Of a DNA stretch of 64,000 bases, positions 48,522 to 58,940 are shown piece after piece. The stretch is taken from contig NZ_AXVR01000001.1 in the NCBI RefSeq assembly GCF_000484695.1, positions 264,022 through 328,021 on the forward strand. The letters run 5' to 3'. Positions within the stretch are counted from its first letter, which is position 1; the number at the start of each line of letters is the position of its first letter. The position numbers and the translations under genes are program-made. Origin of the DNA: Salinispora cortesiana. Its GTDB lineage: Bacteria; Actinomycetota; Actinomycetes; Mycobacteriales; Micromonosporaceae. The notes beneath the pieces were generated by a model. It was not told the origin of the DNA. It made no database searches and saw only the letters and a list, made by a program, of their open reading frames with translations.

Positions 48522-49475
48522 ATGCGTGCTGCCTTCGCCTCCCGCTTCGACGACGCCAACCCGCTCGCCGCGCTCGCCGTCGGCGAGCGGCCGGAACCCG
48601 CGCACCACGGCGACGACTGGGTGACCGTCCAGGTCACCGCCAGCTCGCTCAATCACCACGATCTCTGGTCGCTACGCGGCGTCGGACTGCGCGCGGAGCA
48701 GCTGCCGATGATTCTGGGCTGCGACGCTGCCGGCGTTGACCCGGACGGCAACCCGGTGGTCGTCTACCCGGTACTCCCCACCCCGAGCGATCCACGCGGA
48801 ATCTCGATCCTCTCCGAGCACTTCCCGGGCACGCTGGCCGAACGGGTCGCCGTACCCCGGGCGAACCTGCTGCCGCTGCCGGCGGGCCTGGCGGCGACGG
48901 ATGCCGCCTGCCTGCCCACCGCCTGGCTGACCGCGTGGCGGATGCTCACCACCCGCGGCCGGGTGGACGAGGCCGCCGCCGTGCTGGTGCAGGGGGCGGG
49001 TGGAGGTGTGGCCACCGCGGCCGTCGCGCTCGCCGCCGCGATGGGTAAGCGGGTCTATGCGACCAGCCGGGACGCCGCCAAACGGGAGCGGGTCGCGGCG
49101 CTCGGCGCGACCGCCGTCGAACCGGGCGCCCGGCTGCCGGAGCGGGTGGACCTGGTGATCGAGACAGTTGGTGCCGCGACCTTCGACCACTCGCTGAAGT
49201 CAGCCGCGCCGATGGCCCGGATCGTGGTCTCCGGCGCTACCGCCGGGCACGAACCCAAAGTCAACCTGCGCCGTGTCTTCGCCATGCAGCTGGAGATCCT
49301 CGGCACCTCCATGGGCACCCCGGACGAGCTGGCGGCGTTGCTGGCCTTCTGTGCCGAGCGGGGGCTGCGTCCGGTGGTGGACCGGGTGGTGCCGTTCACC
49401 GCGGTCGAGGAGGCGTTCGCCCGCCTGCACTCCGGTAACGTCTTCGGCAAGGTGGTCGTTGACCACGCCGTCTGA
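48522..49475 (+). CDS. Zinc-binding alcohol dehydrogenase / quinone oxidoreductase-like (MDR)
   Basis: A 317-residue medium-chain dehydrogenase. The N-terminal GroES-like domain has SSLNHHDLWSLRGVG and ILGCDAAGV, and the Rossmann motif is VLVQGAGGGVATAAVALAAAMG near residue 150. The structural-zinc Cys set is absent and no catalytic Cys-His pair is obvious, so this is probably a quinone/enoyl-reductase-like MDR rather than a true zinc dehydrogenase. TACCGT lies 7 nt before ATG (leaderless pattern). Confidence 0.85.
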   Translation: MRAAFASRFDDANPLAALAVGERPEPAHHGDDWVTVQVTASSLNHHDLWSLRGVGLRAEQLPMILGCDAAGVDPDGNPVVVYPVLPTPSDPRGISILSEHFPGTLAERVAVPRANLLPLPAGLAATDAACLPTAWLTAWRMLTTRGRVDEAAAVLVQGAGGGVATAAVALAAAMGKRVYATSRDAAKRERVAALGATAVEPGARLPERVDLVIETVGAATFDHSLKSAAPMARIVVSGATAGHEPKVNLRRVFAMQLEILGTSMGTPDELAALLAFCAERGLRPVVDRVVPFTAVEEAFARLHSGNVFGKVVVDHAV

Positions 49476-49481
49476 GCGACG

Positions 49482-50597
49482 TCAGCGGCGGCCCGCCACC
49501 TCCCGGGCGGCACGGGCGATCTCCCGCTCCTCGTCGGTGCCGATGACGCAGACCGCCACCTCGCTCCCGTCCGGCGAGATGACCCGGTCGCCACTGCCGG
49601 CATTGCGCTCCGGATCGATCGTGATGCCGAGTCGTTCGAGTCCGGCCAGGGCCGCCGCGCGGACCGGCGCGGCGTGCTCGCCGACACCGGCGGTGAAGGT
49701 CACCGCGTCCACCCGGCCGAGCAGCGCGTAGTACGCCCCGACGTAGCTGGTGATCCGGCGGCAGTACACCTCGAAGGCGAGGAGGGCGGCCTGGTCGCCC
49801 TCGGCCCGGCGGGCGAGCACCTCGCGCATGTCGTTGGCGCCGGTGAGCCCGTACAGGCCGCTGCGGTGGTTGAGCAGGTCGTCGATCTCGTCGATGCCCA
49901 ACCCACCCTCCCGCCGCAGGTGAAAGATCACCGTTGGGTCCAGGTCGCCGCTCCGGGTGCCCATGACCAGCCCCTCGAGCGGGGACATCCCCATCGAGGT
50001 GGCCACGCTGCGCCCGCCGGCCACGGCGGCGGCGCTCGCGCCGTTGCCCAGGTGCAGGGTGATGGTGTTGGTGTCGGCGTACGGACGACCCAGCAACTCC
50101 GCCGTGCGCCGGGAGACGTACGCGTGGGAGGTGCCGTGGAAGCCGTACCGCCGGATGCCGTACCGGTCGGCTGTCGCCCGGTCGATCGCATAGGTGGCGG
50201 CGGACTCGGGCAGCGTGGTGTGGAAGGCGGTGTCGAAGACGGCGACCTGGGGGACACCGGGCAGCGTCGCCCGGGCGACCTCGATCCCAGCCAGGTTGGC
50301 GGGGTTGTGTAACGGGGCGAGTGGCACCAGCTCCCGGATCGCGGTGAGCACCGCGTCGTCGATCAGTACCGGCTCGCCGAAGCGGCGTCCACCGTGCACC
50401 ACCCGGTGCCCGATGGCGGTGAGTCCGGTCAGGTCGAGCTCGGCGAGGATCCCCCGGATGGCGGTGCCGTGGTCCGCCGGCCCGCCCCCGGGTTCACCGA
50501 TCCGCTCGACGGCGCCCCGGTCGAGGACATCGTCGCCGTCATAGAGCCGCCACTTGACCGACGACGACCCACAGTTGAGTACCAGCACCCGGCTCAC
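49482..50597 (-). CDS. ackA: Acetate kinase
   Basis: A 371-residue acetate kinase, interconverting acetyl phosphate and acetate with ADP/ATP. The N-terminal VLNCGSSSVKWRLYDG, HRVVHGG near 85, VFDTAFHTT near 125, GFHGTSHAYVS near 155, and HLGNGASAAAV near 180 are diagnostic. GTG 50597 overlaps the pta stop (GTGA), so the two are translationally coupled. An extension of the frame upstream through pta is spurious. Confidence 0.96.
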   Translation of the reverse strand: MSRVLVLNCGSSSVKWRLYDGDDVLDRGAVERIGEPGGGPADHGTAIRGILAELDLTGLTAIGHRVVHGGRRFGEPVLIDDAVLTAIRELVPLAPLHNPANLAGIEVARATLPGVPQVAVFDTAFHTTLPESAATYAIDRATADRYGIRRYGFHGTSHAYVSRRTAELLGRPYADTNTITLHLGNGASAAAVAGGRSVATSMGMSPLEGLVMGTRSGDLDPTVIFHLRREGGLGIDEIDDLLNHRSGLYGLTGANDMREVLARRAEGDQAALLAFEVYCRRITSYVGAYYALLGRVDAVTFTAGVGEHAAPVRAAALAGLERLGITIDPERNAGSGDRVISPDGSEVAVCVIGTDEEREIARAAREVAGRR

Positions 50598-52660
50598 TTG
50601 CCTGCCTCCCCGGCCTGGATCGCGGTGATCGCCACCGTGTTGACGATGTCCGGGACGGTCGCACCCCGGGAGAGGTCGTTCACCGGCCGGCGTAGCCCTT
50701 GCATAACCGGCCCGACCGCCACCGCTCGGGCAGACCGCTGCACCGCCTTGTACGTGTTGTTGCCCGTGTTCAGATCCGGGAAGACGAAGACCGTCGCCCG
50801 CCCGGCGACCGTACTGCCGGGCAGCTTCGTCGCCGCCACCGTCGGGTCGATCGCCGCGTCGTACTGGATCGGCCCCTCGACCAGCAGATCCGGTCGGCGC
50901 TCCCGAACCTGTCGGGTGGCCTCCGCGACCTTCTCCACATCGGCGCCGGCGCCCGAGCTGCCGGTCGAGTACGACAGCATCGCCACCCGTGGTTCGATGC
51001 CGAACCGGACGGCGGTGTCGGCGGACGATATCGCGATGTCGGCGAGTTGGGCGGCGTCCGGGTCGGGATTGACCGCGCAGTCGCCGTAGACGAGTACCCG
51101 GTCGGCGAGCAGCATGAAGAAGACGCTGGAGGCGATGGAGACGTCGGGCAGGTTGCGGATGATCTCGAAGGCGGGACGGATGGTGGCGGCGGTGGTGTGG
51201 GTGGCGCCGGAGACCATGCCGTCGGCGTACCCGGCCCACACCATCATCGTGCCGAAGTAGTTCGACTGGGGCACGATGTCGTGGGCGAGGTCCGGGGTGA
51301 CGCCCCGGTGGGCGCGGAGCCGCGCGTACCCGTCGGCGAACTCGTCGCGCCACTCGCTGGTGAACGGATCGATCACCCGTGCACCGGCGATGTCGACGCC
51401 CAGCTCCCGGGTTCGCCGGGCGATATCGTCGGGCCGGCCGAGCAGGGTCAGCTCGGCCACATCCCGGCGCAGCAGGATCTCGGCTGCCCGCAGGATCCGC
51501 TCCTCGTTCCCCTCCGGCAGCACCACATGCCGGCGCTGGGCCCGGGCCCGGTCGATCAGGTCGTACTCGAACATCAGCGGGGTGACCCGCTGTGAACGGG
51601 TGACCCGCAGCCGGCGGGAGAGGTCGTCGGCGTCCACGCAGCGTTCGAAGGCGCCCAGCGCGGCCTCCACCTTGCGCGGATTGCTGGCGCTGAGCCGGCC
51701 CTCGATTCGGTTGCAGGCAGCCACCGTGTCGTAGCTGTCGCTGGGCACGGAGAGCACGGCAAGACCTGGCCGGAGCCGCTCGACCAGCCGCATTGTGCGC
51801 GGGTCCGGCGTTTCGCCGAGGGTGAGAACCAGCCCGGAGAGCGCGACCTGTCCCGCGACGTGCGCGGCGTTGGTGGCGACCAGGAGATCGTCCCGATCCC
51901 CCGGCATGATCACCAGGGCGCCTTCGGTCAGATGGTCGAGCAGCGTGGGCACGTGGGCCGCGCCGACGACATAGTCGAGTACGTCGCGGCTGAGCGCGGC
52001 GTCGTCTCCACCGAGCTGGGTGGCACCGAGCGCGGTCGCGACCTCGGCGACGGTCGGTGCCGACACGCTGGGCACCTCGGGGATCAGGTACGCGGGCACC
52101 GGCAGCTCGGGCAGCGTGAGTGGACCGGTCACCCGGTTCGCGACGACCGCCAGCACCGTCGCACCGAGGTCCGCCAGGTCGTGGTACGCCCCCCGGGCCG
52201 ACGCCGCGATGGTGGCGGTTTCCTGCTCGTACCCGTCCACCACGGGGACCACGACGCTGCCGAACTCGGTCGCGAGCCGGGCGTTGAAGGCCAGTTCCCG
52301 GGGGCCGGCGCCGTCGCCGTCGTCGGCGAAGTCGCTGCCCACCACGACCACCGCCGGGTACTGCCGCTCGACCGCGCGGTATCGCTCCACGATGCGGGAG
52401 ACCAGCTGCTCCCTCCGGCCCTCGGCGACCATCCCGGTGGCCTCGGTGTAGGTGGTGCCGGTGAGGTCCTCGATCGGTAGTTCGACCCGGTAGCGTTCGC
52501 TGAGTAGGGCGAGGATCGGGTCCGGCTGCTCGCCCCGGACCAACGGCCGGAAGATGCCGATTCGGCCAACCTGCCGGGACAACAGCTCCGCCAGTCCCAG
52601 GGCGACGGTGGACTTGCCGCCGCCGGAACTCACGCTGGTCAGATACACACTCCGCGCCAC
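50594..52660 (-). CDS. pta: Phosphate acetyltransferase
   Basis: A 688-residue two-part Pta: an N-terminal BioD-like P-loop domain (YLTSVSSGGGKSTVALGLAELL), a central DRTGG-type region (about 220-320), then the C-terminal phosphotransacetylase domain (about 370-685; VLPEGNEERILRAAE, GMVSGATHTTAATIRP, SYSTGSSGAGADVEKV). GTG 52660 is chosen because TAGAGT (52673-52668) ends 7 nt before it; the GTG at 52669 would fall inside that -10. Makes acetyl phosphate from acetyl-CoA with ackA. Confidence 0.95.
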   Translation of the reverse strand: MARSVYLTSVSSGGGKSTVALGLAELLSRQVGRIGIFRPLVRGEQPDPILALLSERYRVELPIEDLTGTTYTEATGMVAEGRREQLVSRIVERYRAVERQYPAVVVVGSDFADDGDGAGPRELAFNARLATEFGSVVVPVVDGYEQETATIAASARGAYHDLADLGATVLAVVANRVTGPLTLPELPVPAYLIPEVPSVSAPTVAEVATALGATQLGGDDAALSRDVLDYVVGAAHVPTLLDHLTEGALVIMPGDRDDLLVATNAAHVAGQVALSGLVLTLGETPDPRTMRLVERLRPGLAVLSVPSDSYDTVAACNRIEGRLSASNPRKVEAALGAFERCVDADDLSRRLRVTRSQRVTPLMFEYDLIDRARAQRRHVVLPEGNEERILRAAEILLRRDVAELTLLGRPDDIARRTRELGVDIAGARVIDPFTSEWRDEFADGYARLRAHRGVTPDLAHDIVPQSNYFGTMMVWAGYADGMVSGATHTTAATIRPAFEIIRNLPDVSIASSVFFMLLADRVLVYGDCAVNPDPDAAQLADIAISSADTAVRFGIEPRVAMLSYSTGSSGAGADVEKVAEATRQVRERRPDLLVEGPIQYDAAIDPTVAATKLPGSTVAGRATVFVFPDLNTGNNTYKAVQRSARAVAVGPVMQGLRRPVNDLSRGATVPDIVNTVAITAIQAGEAGK

Positions 52661-52847
52661 GAGATCCACTCTAGGAGCTCGCCGGGCTCTCCGCCCGGGT
52701 CCTTCGGCCCGGTCATCCGGCCCGGGGCCAGGGTGTTCGCTTCGCGCCGCTGCCGGGGGAGGTCTCGCCGCTACCGGAGAGTGTGCGCAGCCTCCCGGGG
52801 GAGTGATCGCCGTCGAGTTGGGGGCGGCGGGGCTGCCGTTCGCGGCC

Positions 52848-53027
52848 CTACTCGTCGTCCTCGTCGTCCAGCCGAGCCAGGTAGGTGGCGAAGCGCTCGA
52901 TCGGGGTCTCGAATTCGGGGTTCTGGTCGACGAAGTCGCGTAGGCGCTCGGCGAGCCATTCGATGCTGACCTGCTCGTCGCCGCGGCGCTCGGTCAGTTC
53001 CTCGATCCCTCGGTCGGTGAAGTACAT
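52848..53027 (-). CDS. DUF6104 small acidic protein
   Basis: A 59-residue protein, MYFTDRGIEEL at its start and LARLDDEDDE at its end, matching the DUF6104 family of actinomycetes. ATG 53027 follows GAGGA; the frame also allows GTG 53042. It begins 20 nt beyond the terminator hairpin of kgd, so it may be expressed by read-through or its own promoter. Function unknown. Confidence 0.85.
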   Translation of the reverse strand: MYFTDRGIEELTERRGDEQVSIEWLAERLRDFVDQNPEFETPIERFATYLARLDDEDDE

Positions 53028-53046
53028 GCGTTCCTCGGTCACGTCG

Positions 53047-53087
53047 TGGTGGTGGGGGCCGGGACAGTGTCCCAGCCCCCACCACCA
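53047..53087 (-). terminator. Stem-loop terminator after kgd
   Basis: A 13-bp perfect stem (53047-53059 with 53075-53087) with an inner GGGAC/GTCCC pairing, 19 nt past the kgd stop codon. Confidence 0.7.
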
Positions 53088-53105
53088 GCACGGGTTGGGT
53101 GGTGC

Positions 53106-56100
53106 CTACGGGCGGGGGAGTGCGGCGTCGAGCAGGGCGGAGAGCTCGACGTCGTGCATCTTGGCCGAGCCGACCGCCGGGGCGGCTGCCGCTGGGCGGG
53201 AGATGCGGCGCAGCCGTACTCCGTCCAGGTGCTCCAGCATGTTGAGCGCAACAAAAGACCAGGCACCCTGGTTGGCCGGCTCCTCCTGGGCCCAGGCGAA
53301 GTCCACCGCGTTGGTGTATGCCGCGAGTGCGGCCCGAATTTCCTCGATCGGCATCGGGTAGAGCTGCTCGACCCGGATGATCGCGGTGTCGGTGATACCG
53401 CGATCCTGCCGGGCTTGGAACAGGTCGTAGTAGACCTTGCCAGAGCAGAGCAGAACCCGCTTCACCTGCTCTGGTGCGGGGGTGCCACCGTCGGGCAGCA
53501 CCGGCTGGAAGGTGCCGTTGGTGAAGTCCTCGACCTGTGAGACACAGAGCCGGTGCCGCAGCAGGGACTTCGGCGTGAAGACGATGAGGGGCTTGCGCTT
53601 CGGCGACAGGGCCTGGCGACGCAGCAGGTGGAAGTAGTTCGCCGGCGTCGTCGGGATCGCCACCCGCATGTTGTCCTCGGCGCAGAGCTGGAGGAACCGT
53701 TCCGGACGGCCGGAGGTGTGGTCCGGGCCCTGGCCCTCGTGGCCGTGCGGCAGCAGCAGTGTGACCGCGGAGCGCTGACCCCACTTCACCTCACCGGAGG
53801 AGATGAACTCGTCAATCACCGACTGGGCACCGTTGACGAAGTCACCGAACTGGGCCTCCCAGCAGACCAGCGCGTTGACGTTCTCCACCGAGTAGCCGTA
53901 TTCGAAGCCCATCGCCGCATACTCGGACAGCAGCGAGTCGTGCGCGAAGAACCGGGACCGCTCACCGCCGGCGGTGAGCGCCTCCAGGGGCAGGTGGTCG
54001 TCGCCGGTCTCGGCGTCGACAACGGAGGCGTGCCGCTGCACGAACGTGCCGCGGCGCGAGTCCTGGCCGGCGAGCCGGATGGTGACCCCGTCGTGCAGCA
54101 ACGCACCGAAGGCGATGATCTCGCCGAAGCCCCAGTCGATGTTGCCCTCGCTGGCCATCTTGGCCCGTCGGTCGAGCAGCTGCTGGATCCGCTTGTGCGG
54201 GGTGAAGCCTTCCGGCAGGTTGAGGTGTGCCTCGCCAACCGCCCGGATGACATCGGCGTCCGTGGCGGTCTCCACCGGTGGCTCCGGCTCATCCTCCCGC
54301 TTCGGGCGGCTGAGTTGACGGGGTGCGGTGGCGGCGTCCCGGGTGGCCTTGAAGACCCGCTCCAGCTGCGCCTGGTAGTCGCGCAGCAGCTCCTCCGCGT
54401 CCTCCACGGTGATGTCGCCGCGCCCGATCAGCTCCTCGGTGTAGAGCTTGCGAACCGATCGCTTCGAGTCGATGATCCGGTACATCTCCGGGTTCGACAT
54501 CGACGGGTCGTCGCCCTCGTTGTGCCCGCGTCGCCGGTAGCAGACCAGGTCGATGACGACATCCTTGTTGAACGTCTGCCGGTACTCGAAGGCCAGCTGG
54601 GCGACCCGCACCACGGCCTCCGGGTCGTCGCCGTTGACGTGGAAGATCGGTGCCTGGATCATCCGGGCCACGTCGGTGCTGTAGAGGCTGGAGCGGCTGT
54701 ACTCCGGCGCGGTGGTGAAGCCGACCTGGTTGTTGACCACCACGTGCACCGTGCCGCCGGTGCGGTAGCCGCGTAGCTGGGACAGGTTCAGCGTCTCGGC
54801 GACGACTCCCTGGCCGGCGAAGGCCGCGTCCCCGTGTACCGCCAGCGGCAGTACGGTGTAGCCCTCCAGCTTGAGGTCGATCCGGTCCTGCTTGGCCCGG
54901 ACGATGCCCTCCAGCACCGGGTCAACGGCCTCCAGGTGCGACGGGTTCGCCACCACCGAGACCTTGACCGAGTGCTCGCCGTCGGGGGTGGTGAACTTGC
55001 CGTTCTGCCCGAGGTGGTACTTCACGTCGCCGGAGCCCTGCGTGGAACGCGGGTCCAGGTGCCCCTCGAACTCGGAGAAGATCTTCTCGTACGGCTTGCC
55101 GACGATGTTGGCCAACACGTTCAGCCGGCCCCGGTGCGCCATGCCGATGACGACCTCGTCCAGCCCACCTTCGGCGGAGGCCTCCAACACCTCGCCGAGC
55201 AGCGGAATCAGCGACTCGCCCCCCTCCAACGAGAAGCGCTTCTGGCCGACGTACTTGGTCTGCAGGAAGGTCTCGAAGGCCTCCGCGGCGTTCAGCCGGT
55301 TGAGGACGTGCTTCTGCTCGTTGACCGCCGGCTTCTCGTACTTGCGCTCAACCCGCTGCTGGATCCAGCGCCGCTCCTCCGGGTCCTGGATGTGCATGTA
55401 CTCGATGCCGACCCGGCGGCAGTAGGTGTCCCGGAGCACGCCGAGGACATCACGCAACTTCATCCGCTGCCGACTGGCGAAGCCGTTCACCGGGAACTGG
55501 CGGTCCAGGTCCCAGAGGGTGAGCCCGTGCTGGAGGACGTCCAGATCCGGGTGCTTGCGGATCTTGAACTCCAGCGGGTCGGTGTCGGCCATCAGGTGGC
55601 CCCGCACCCGGTAGGCGTGGATCAGCTCGTGGACCCGGGCAGTCTTGTTGATCTGACCCTCGCCGTCGATCGCGACGTCGCGCATCCAGCGCACCGGCTC
55701 GTACGGGATGCGGAGCGAGGTGAAGATCTCGTCGTAGAAGCCGTGCTCGCCGAGGAGCACCTCATGCATCACCTTGAGGAACTCGCCGGACTGCGCGCCC
55801 TGGATGACCCGGTGGTCGTAAGTGCTGGTCAGCGTGATGACCTTACTGACCGCCAGCTCGGCAAGGGTGCCCTCGCTCATGCCCTGGTACGGCGCCGGGT
55901 ACTCCATCGCGCCGACGCCGATGATCGCGCTCTGGCCGGTCATGAGTCGTGGCATCGAGTGCACGGTGCCGATGCCGCCGGGGTTGGTCAGCGAGATGGT
56001 GGTGCCGCCGTAGTCCTCCATGGTCAGCTCGTTCTTCCGAGCCCGCCGGACCACATCCTCGTACGCCTGCCAGAACTGACGGAAGTCCAGCTGCTCGCAG

Positions 56101-56822
56101 GCCTTGATGGAGGGCACCACCAGGTTGCGGCTGCCGTTCGGCTTGACCAGGTCGATCGCAATTCCGAGGTTGACGTGCTCGGGGCGGACCAGCGCCGGCT
56201 TGCCGTCCACGACGGCGAAGGAGTTGTTCATCTCCGGGTGCATCGCCAGCGCGCGGACCAGCGCGTATCCGACCAGGTGGGTGAAGCTGACCTTCCCACC
56301 GCGGCCCCGGGCGAGGTGGTTGTTGATCACGATGCGATTGTCCACCAGCAGCTTGGCCGGGACGGCACGCACACTGGTCGCGGTCGGCACGCTCAACGAG
56401 GCGTCCATGTTCTGGACGATCTTGGCGGCGACCCCACGTAGCGGTGCGGTCTGCGGGCCGGATGAGGTCGGCGTGGCGGTCGGCTTCGCGGGGGCGGGCT
56501 TGGCGGCCGGCTTCGTGGCGGCCGGCTTGGGAGCGGGCTTGCTGGGGGTGGCCTTGGTCGACACGGATGTGCGCTCCGGGGTGGCAGCGGGCGGGGCGGT
56601 GGAGGGCTCGGGCCGGCCGTCGGGTTCCGGTTTCGCGGCCGGCTCGTTATCCCGCGTCTCTCCCGGGCCCGGGGTGGGCCGGTAGTCGGCGAAAAAGTCG
56701 TGCCAGGCCGGGTCGACGCTGGTGGGGTCGGTGAGGTACCGCTGGTACATCTCTTCGACGATCCACTCGTTCGGGCCGAAACCCGCCAGTGGGTTCTCCT
56801 GCGAGGTCTGCTGGGTCGACAC
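53106..56822 (-). CDS. kgd: Multifunctional 2-oxoglutarate metabolism enzyme (E2-E1 fusion, OdhA/Kgd)
   Basis: A 1238-residue actinobacterial fusion: an N-terminal flexible Pro/Ala/Lys linker after [21 protein letters not shown], an acyltransferase (E2) catalytic domain at about 105-350 with [11 protein letters not shown] carrying the catalytic His, and a thiamine-diphosphate E1 2-oxoglutarate dehydrogenase domain beyond about 380 ([34 protein letters not shown]). No lipoyl domain is present, so a separate E2 supplies it, as in mycobacteria. It feeds the TCA cycle from 2-oxoglutarate. GTG 56822. Confidence 0.95.
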   Translation of the reverse strand: MSTQQTSQENPLAGFGPNEWIVEEMYQRYLTDPTSVDPAWHDFFADYRPTPGPGETRDNEPAAKPEPDGRPEPSTAPPAATPERTSVSTKATPSKPAPKPAATKPAAKPAPAKPTATPTSSGPQTAPLRGVAAKIVQNMDASLSVPTATSVRAVPAKLLVDNRIVINNHLARGRGGKVSFTHLVGYALVRALAMHPEMNNSFAVVDGKPALVRPEHVNLGIAIDLVKPNGSRNLVVPSIKACEQLDFRQFWQAYEDVVRRARKNELTMEDYGGTTISLTNPGGIGTVHSMPRLMTGQSAIIGVGAMEYPAPYQGMSEGTLAELAVSKVITLTSTYDHRVIQGAQSGEFLKVMHEVLLGEHGFYDEIFTSLRIPYEPVRWMRDVAIDGEGQINKTARVHELIHAYRVRGHLMADTDPLEFKIRKHPDLDVLQHGLTLWDLDRQFPVNGFASRQRMKLRDVLGVLRDTYCRRVGIEYMHIQDPEERRWIQQRVERKYEKPAVNEQKHVLNRLNAAEAFETFLQTKYVGQKRFSLEGGESLIPLLGEVLEASAEGGLDEVVIGMAHRGRLNVLANIVGKPYEKIFSEFEGHLDPRSTQGSGDVKYHLGQNGKFTTPDGEHSVKVSVVANPSHLEAVDPVLEGIVRAKQDRIDLKLEGYTVLPLAVHGDAAFAGQGVVAETLNLSQLRGYRTGGTVHVVVNNQVGFTTAPEYSRSSLYSTDVARMIQAPIFHVNGDDPEAVVRVAQLAFEYRQTFNKDVVIDLVCYRRRGHNEGDDPSMSNPEMYRIIDSKRSVRKLYTEELIGRGDITVEDAEELLRDYQAQLERVFKATRDAATAPRQLSRPKREDEPEPPVETATDADVIRAVGEAHLNLPEGFTPHKRIQQLLDRRAKMASEGNIDWGFGEIIAFGALLHDGVTIRLAGQDSRRGTFVQRHASVVDAETGDDHLPLEALTAGGERSRFFAHDSLLSEYAAMGFEYGYSVENVNALVCWEAQFGDFVNGAQSVIDEFISSGEVKWGQRSAVTLLLPHGHEGQGPDHTSGRPERFLQLCAEDNMRVAIPTTPANYFHLLRRQALSPKRKPLIVFTPKSLLRHRLCVSQVEDFTNGTFQPVLPDGGTPAPEQVKRVLLCSGKVYYDLFQARQDRGITDTAIIRVEQLYPMPIEEIRAALAAYTNAVDFAWAQEEPANQGAWSFVALNMLEHLDGVRLRRISRPAAAAPAVGSAKMHDVELSALLDAALPRP

Positions 56823-57036
56823 GGCCGGTATCGCCTCTTTCACGCGAGTTTGTGGGTTACGCCGAACGCCGGGGGCTCCCGGACACACGAGTCGGGCTCC
56901 AGGCTACGCCGTACCCAACCAATAGGAGTTTCCGACTCGGCTCCGCGGGGGGTTTCACAGAAATTGCCAGAAGTGCGTCCATCGCCGCGCGTCCTGCCAC
57001 CTCCTGGTAGGCGGCCCGAACCCATCAGCGCGGACG

Positions 57037-57092
57037 GGCCTACCTGCCCTTTCGGGCAGGTAGGCCGTCTCCTGACGGATCCGTCAGGAGAC
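57037..57092 (-). terminator. Tandem perfect hairpins at the end of the ABC exporter operon
   Basis: A 13-bp stem (57037-57049 with 57054-57066, loop TTTC) abuts a perfect 26-bp palindrome (57067-57092) that contains the permease stop codon. Read leftward the palindrome comes first, then the second hairpin. Confidence 0.65.
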
Positions 57093-57908
57093 GTCCCGCC
57101 GACGCATGATGAGGATGCCGATCAGCCCGGAGAGCAGCCCGTACCCGATGAGTACGGCAGCGCCCGCCCAGCGTGGTGGTTCCCCCGGAATGTCGACACC
57201 GGTGGTCATGAGCGCCGAGGCCAACGACGGCACCAGCAGTTGCAGGTTGTTGATCCAGTCACCGAAGCGGTTCGCGGCCATGACGAGCACGGTCAGCGCC
57301 CCGATCGTGCCTCCCAGGTACAGCAGAATTCCGGTGACGGTGGCGCCGAGTTGGCTGCGGATGAGTGTCCCCAGGCCGACCCCGAAAAACGCCCAGAGCA
57401 GGTAGGCCAGCCCGTTGAGCACAACGGCCTCCCAGACGGCGCTGCCCCACTGGGCGCTCACCCCGACCACCTCCAGGACCGCTGGCCCGGCGAGCAGGTT
57501 CGCGCTGGTCGTCACCAGCCAGAAGATCAGTGCCAGGCAGGCGGTCGCGGCGAGCTTGGCCAGGACGACCGCGCTCCGCCGCGGGGTGGTCAGGAAGGTG
57601 GTGGTCACGGTCTGGTGGAAGAATTCACCGGTCACCACGACGATGCCGAGCAGCATCACCATCAGCAGGCCGAAGAACTGACCGTTGGTGTAGAGGTTGG
57701 CCGCCAGCGCGTCCGGCTGGGCGACCGCCCCCACCGCCTCGGACTGCTCCGCCGGCACGTCGTCGAGGCGGGTCCGGGTGAGCGCGTCGGTCTGCAACCA
57801 GTTGAACGCCAACGTGATGCCCCACAGTGGCAGGTAGATCAGAGTCATGATCCACCAGGTGCTGGTCGTGCGGATCTTGACCAGCTCGGCTCGGACCAGG
57901 TTACTCAT
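57084..57908 (-). CDS. ABC-2-type transporter permease
   Basis: A 274-residue membrane subunit with about six helices, starting MSNLVRAELVKIRTTSTWWIMTL, typical of ABC-2 permeases. The helix-turn FHQTVTTTFLTTPRRSAVVLAKL near 95-120 is the coupling region. It overlaps the upstream ATPase gene by 4 nt (ATGA), so they form one exporter. Substrate unknown, perhaps an antibiotic or lipid-like molecule. Confidence 0.9.
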   Translation of the reverse strand: MSNLVRAELVKIRTTSTWWIMTLIYLPLWGITLAFNWLQTDALTRTRLDDVPAEQSEAVGAVAQPDALAANLYTNGQFFGLLMVMLLGIVVVTGEFFHQTVTTTFLTTPRRSAVVLAKLAATACLALIFWLVTTSANLLAGPAVLEVVGVSAQWGSAVWEAVVLNGLAYLLWAFFGVGLGTLIRSQLGATVTGILLYLGGTIGALTVLVMAANRFGDWINNLQLLVPSLASALMTTGVDIPGEPPRWAGAAVLIGYGLLSGLIGILIMRRRDVS

Positions 57909-58840
57909 CGGATGCCCGCCTTTCCGGCCGTCAGCTCGAGGAAGACGCCCTCAAGGTCAGGACGTTCGGTGGCTAGTTCATGCAGCTCCACGCTGGCGGC
58001 CAGGGCCACCCTGCCGATCGTCGGTGCGTCCACGCCCCGGACCAGCAGGGCCCCCTGGTCGTCAACGTCCACTGTCGCCGACTGCTGCTCGAGCGCGGCC
58101 CGCAGCGTCTCGGCCTGCGGGGAGCGCACCCGAACCCGGGCGGTCTGCGCCATCGAGCCGATGACCCGGTCCACCGGGCCCTGCCGGATCAGCCGGCCGG
58201 CCGCGATGATGACGACATCGTCCGCGAGAAGCTGCATCTCCGACAGCAGGTGGCTGGAGACCAGGACCGTGCGCCCTTCGGCGGCCAGGCTCTTGAGGAA
58301 ACCGCGCATCCACCGGATGCCCTCCGGGTCGAGCCCGTTGGCCGGCTCATCCAAAATCAGCACCCGGGGGTCGCCGAGCATCGCCGCGGCGATGCCCAGG
58401 CGCTGCTTCATGCCCAGCGAGTAGCCCTTGAACTTGCGCTGGGCCGCTGGTGCCAGACCGACCTGGGTCAGCACCTCGTCGGCCCGGGAACGGGGCAGCC
58501 CGGCCGCGGTGCAGATCACCCGCAGGTGGTTGATGCCGGTGCGCCCCTTGTGTGCGCTGGACGCCTCCAGCACCGCGCCGACGTGCCGCACCGGGTCGGT
58601 CAGGTCGGCATACCGGCGCCCGCCGATGGTCGCCTGGCCAGCCGTCGGCGTGACCAGGTTCAGCAGCATGCGCAGCGTGGTGGTCTTGCCGGCACCGTTC
58701 GGGCCCAGGAACCCGGTGACCCGACCCGGCTCCACCCGGAACGACAGGTCGTTGACCGCGCGAGCGTTGCCGTAGATCTTCGTCAGCCGGGAGACCACGA
58801 TCTCGCCTGTGGTGTTGGGGCTCGACCGTCCGTCTGTCAT
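57905..58840 (-). CDS. ABC transporter ATP-binding protein
   Basis: A 311-residue ATPase: Walker A GPNGAGKTT near residue 46, Q-loop region, signature YSLGMKQRLG near 138, Walker B VLILDEPANGLD near 160, and the H-loop SSHLL near 197. The C-terminal extension (about 235-311) is typical of DrrA/CcmA-like drug-export ATPases. It is coupled to the permease gene by a 4-nt overlap and preceded by no other transporter subunit. Confidence 0.93.
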   Translation of the reverse strand: MTDGRSSPNTTGEIVVSRLTKIYGNARAVNDLSFRVEPGRVTGFLGPNGAGKTTTLRMLLNLVTPTAGQATIGGRRYADLTDPVRHVGAVLEASSAHKGRTGINHLRVICTAAGLPRSRADEVLTQVGLAPAAQRKFKGYSLGMKQRLGIAAAMLGDPRVLILDEPANGLDPEGIRWMRGFLKSLAAEGRTVLVSSHLLSEMQLLADDVVIIAAGRLIRQGPVDRVIGSMAQTARVRVRSPQAETLRAALEQQSATVDVDDQGALLVRGVDAPTIGRVALAASVELHELATERPDLEGVFLELTAGKAGIR

Positions 58841-58940
58841 TCTTCTCCCACGTTCATGTCGGTGATCGCCCTCGTTGGCCTTGCCGGGCGGTGCGAGCCA
58901 CCTGCGGCCCGGCAGCGGAGCCGGGACCGATGTCCAGCTG

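Noticed and set aside
50598..51353. Upstream extension of the ackA frame through pta
   Set aside because: The extension overlaps coding sequence of pta in another frame and has low-complexity Arg/Pro content; ackA begins at the GTG after the pta stop.
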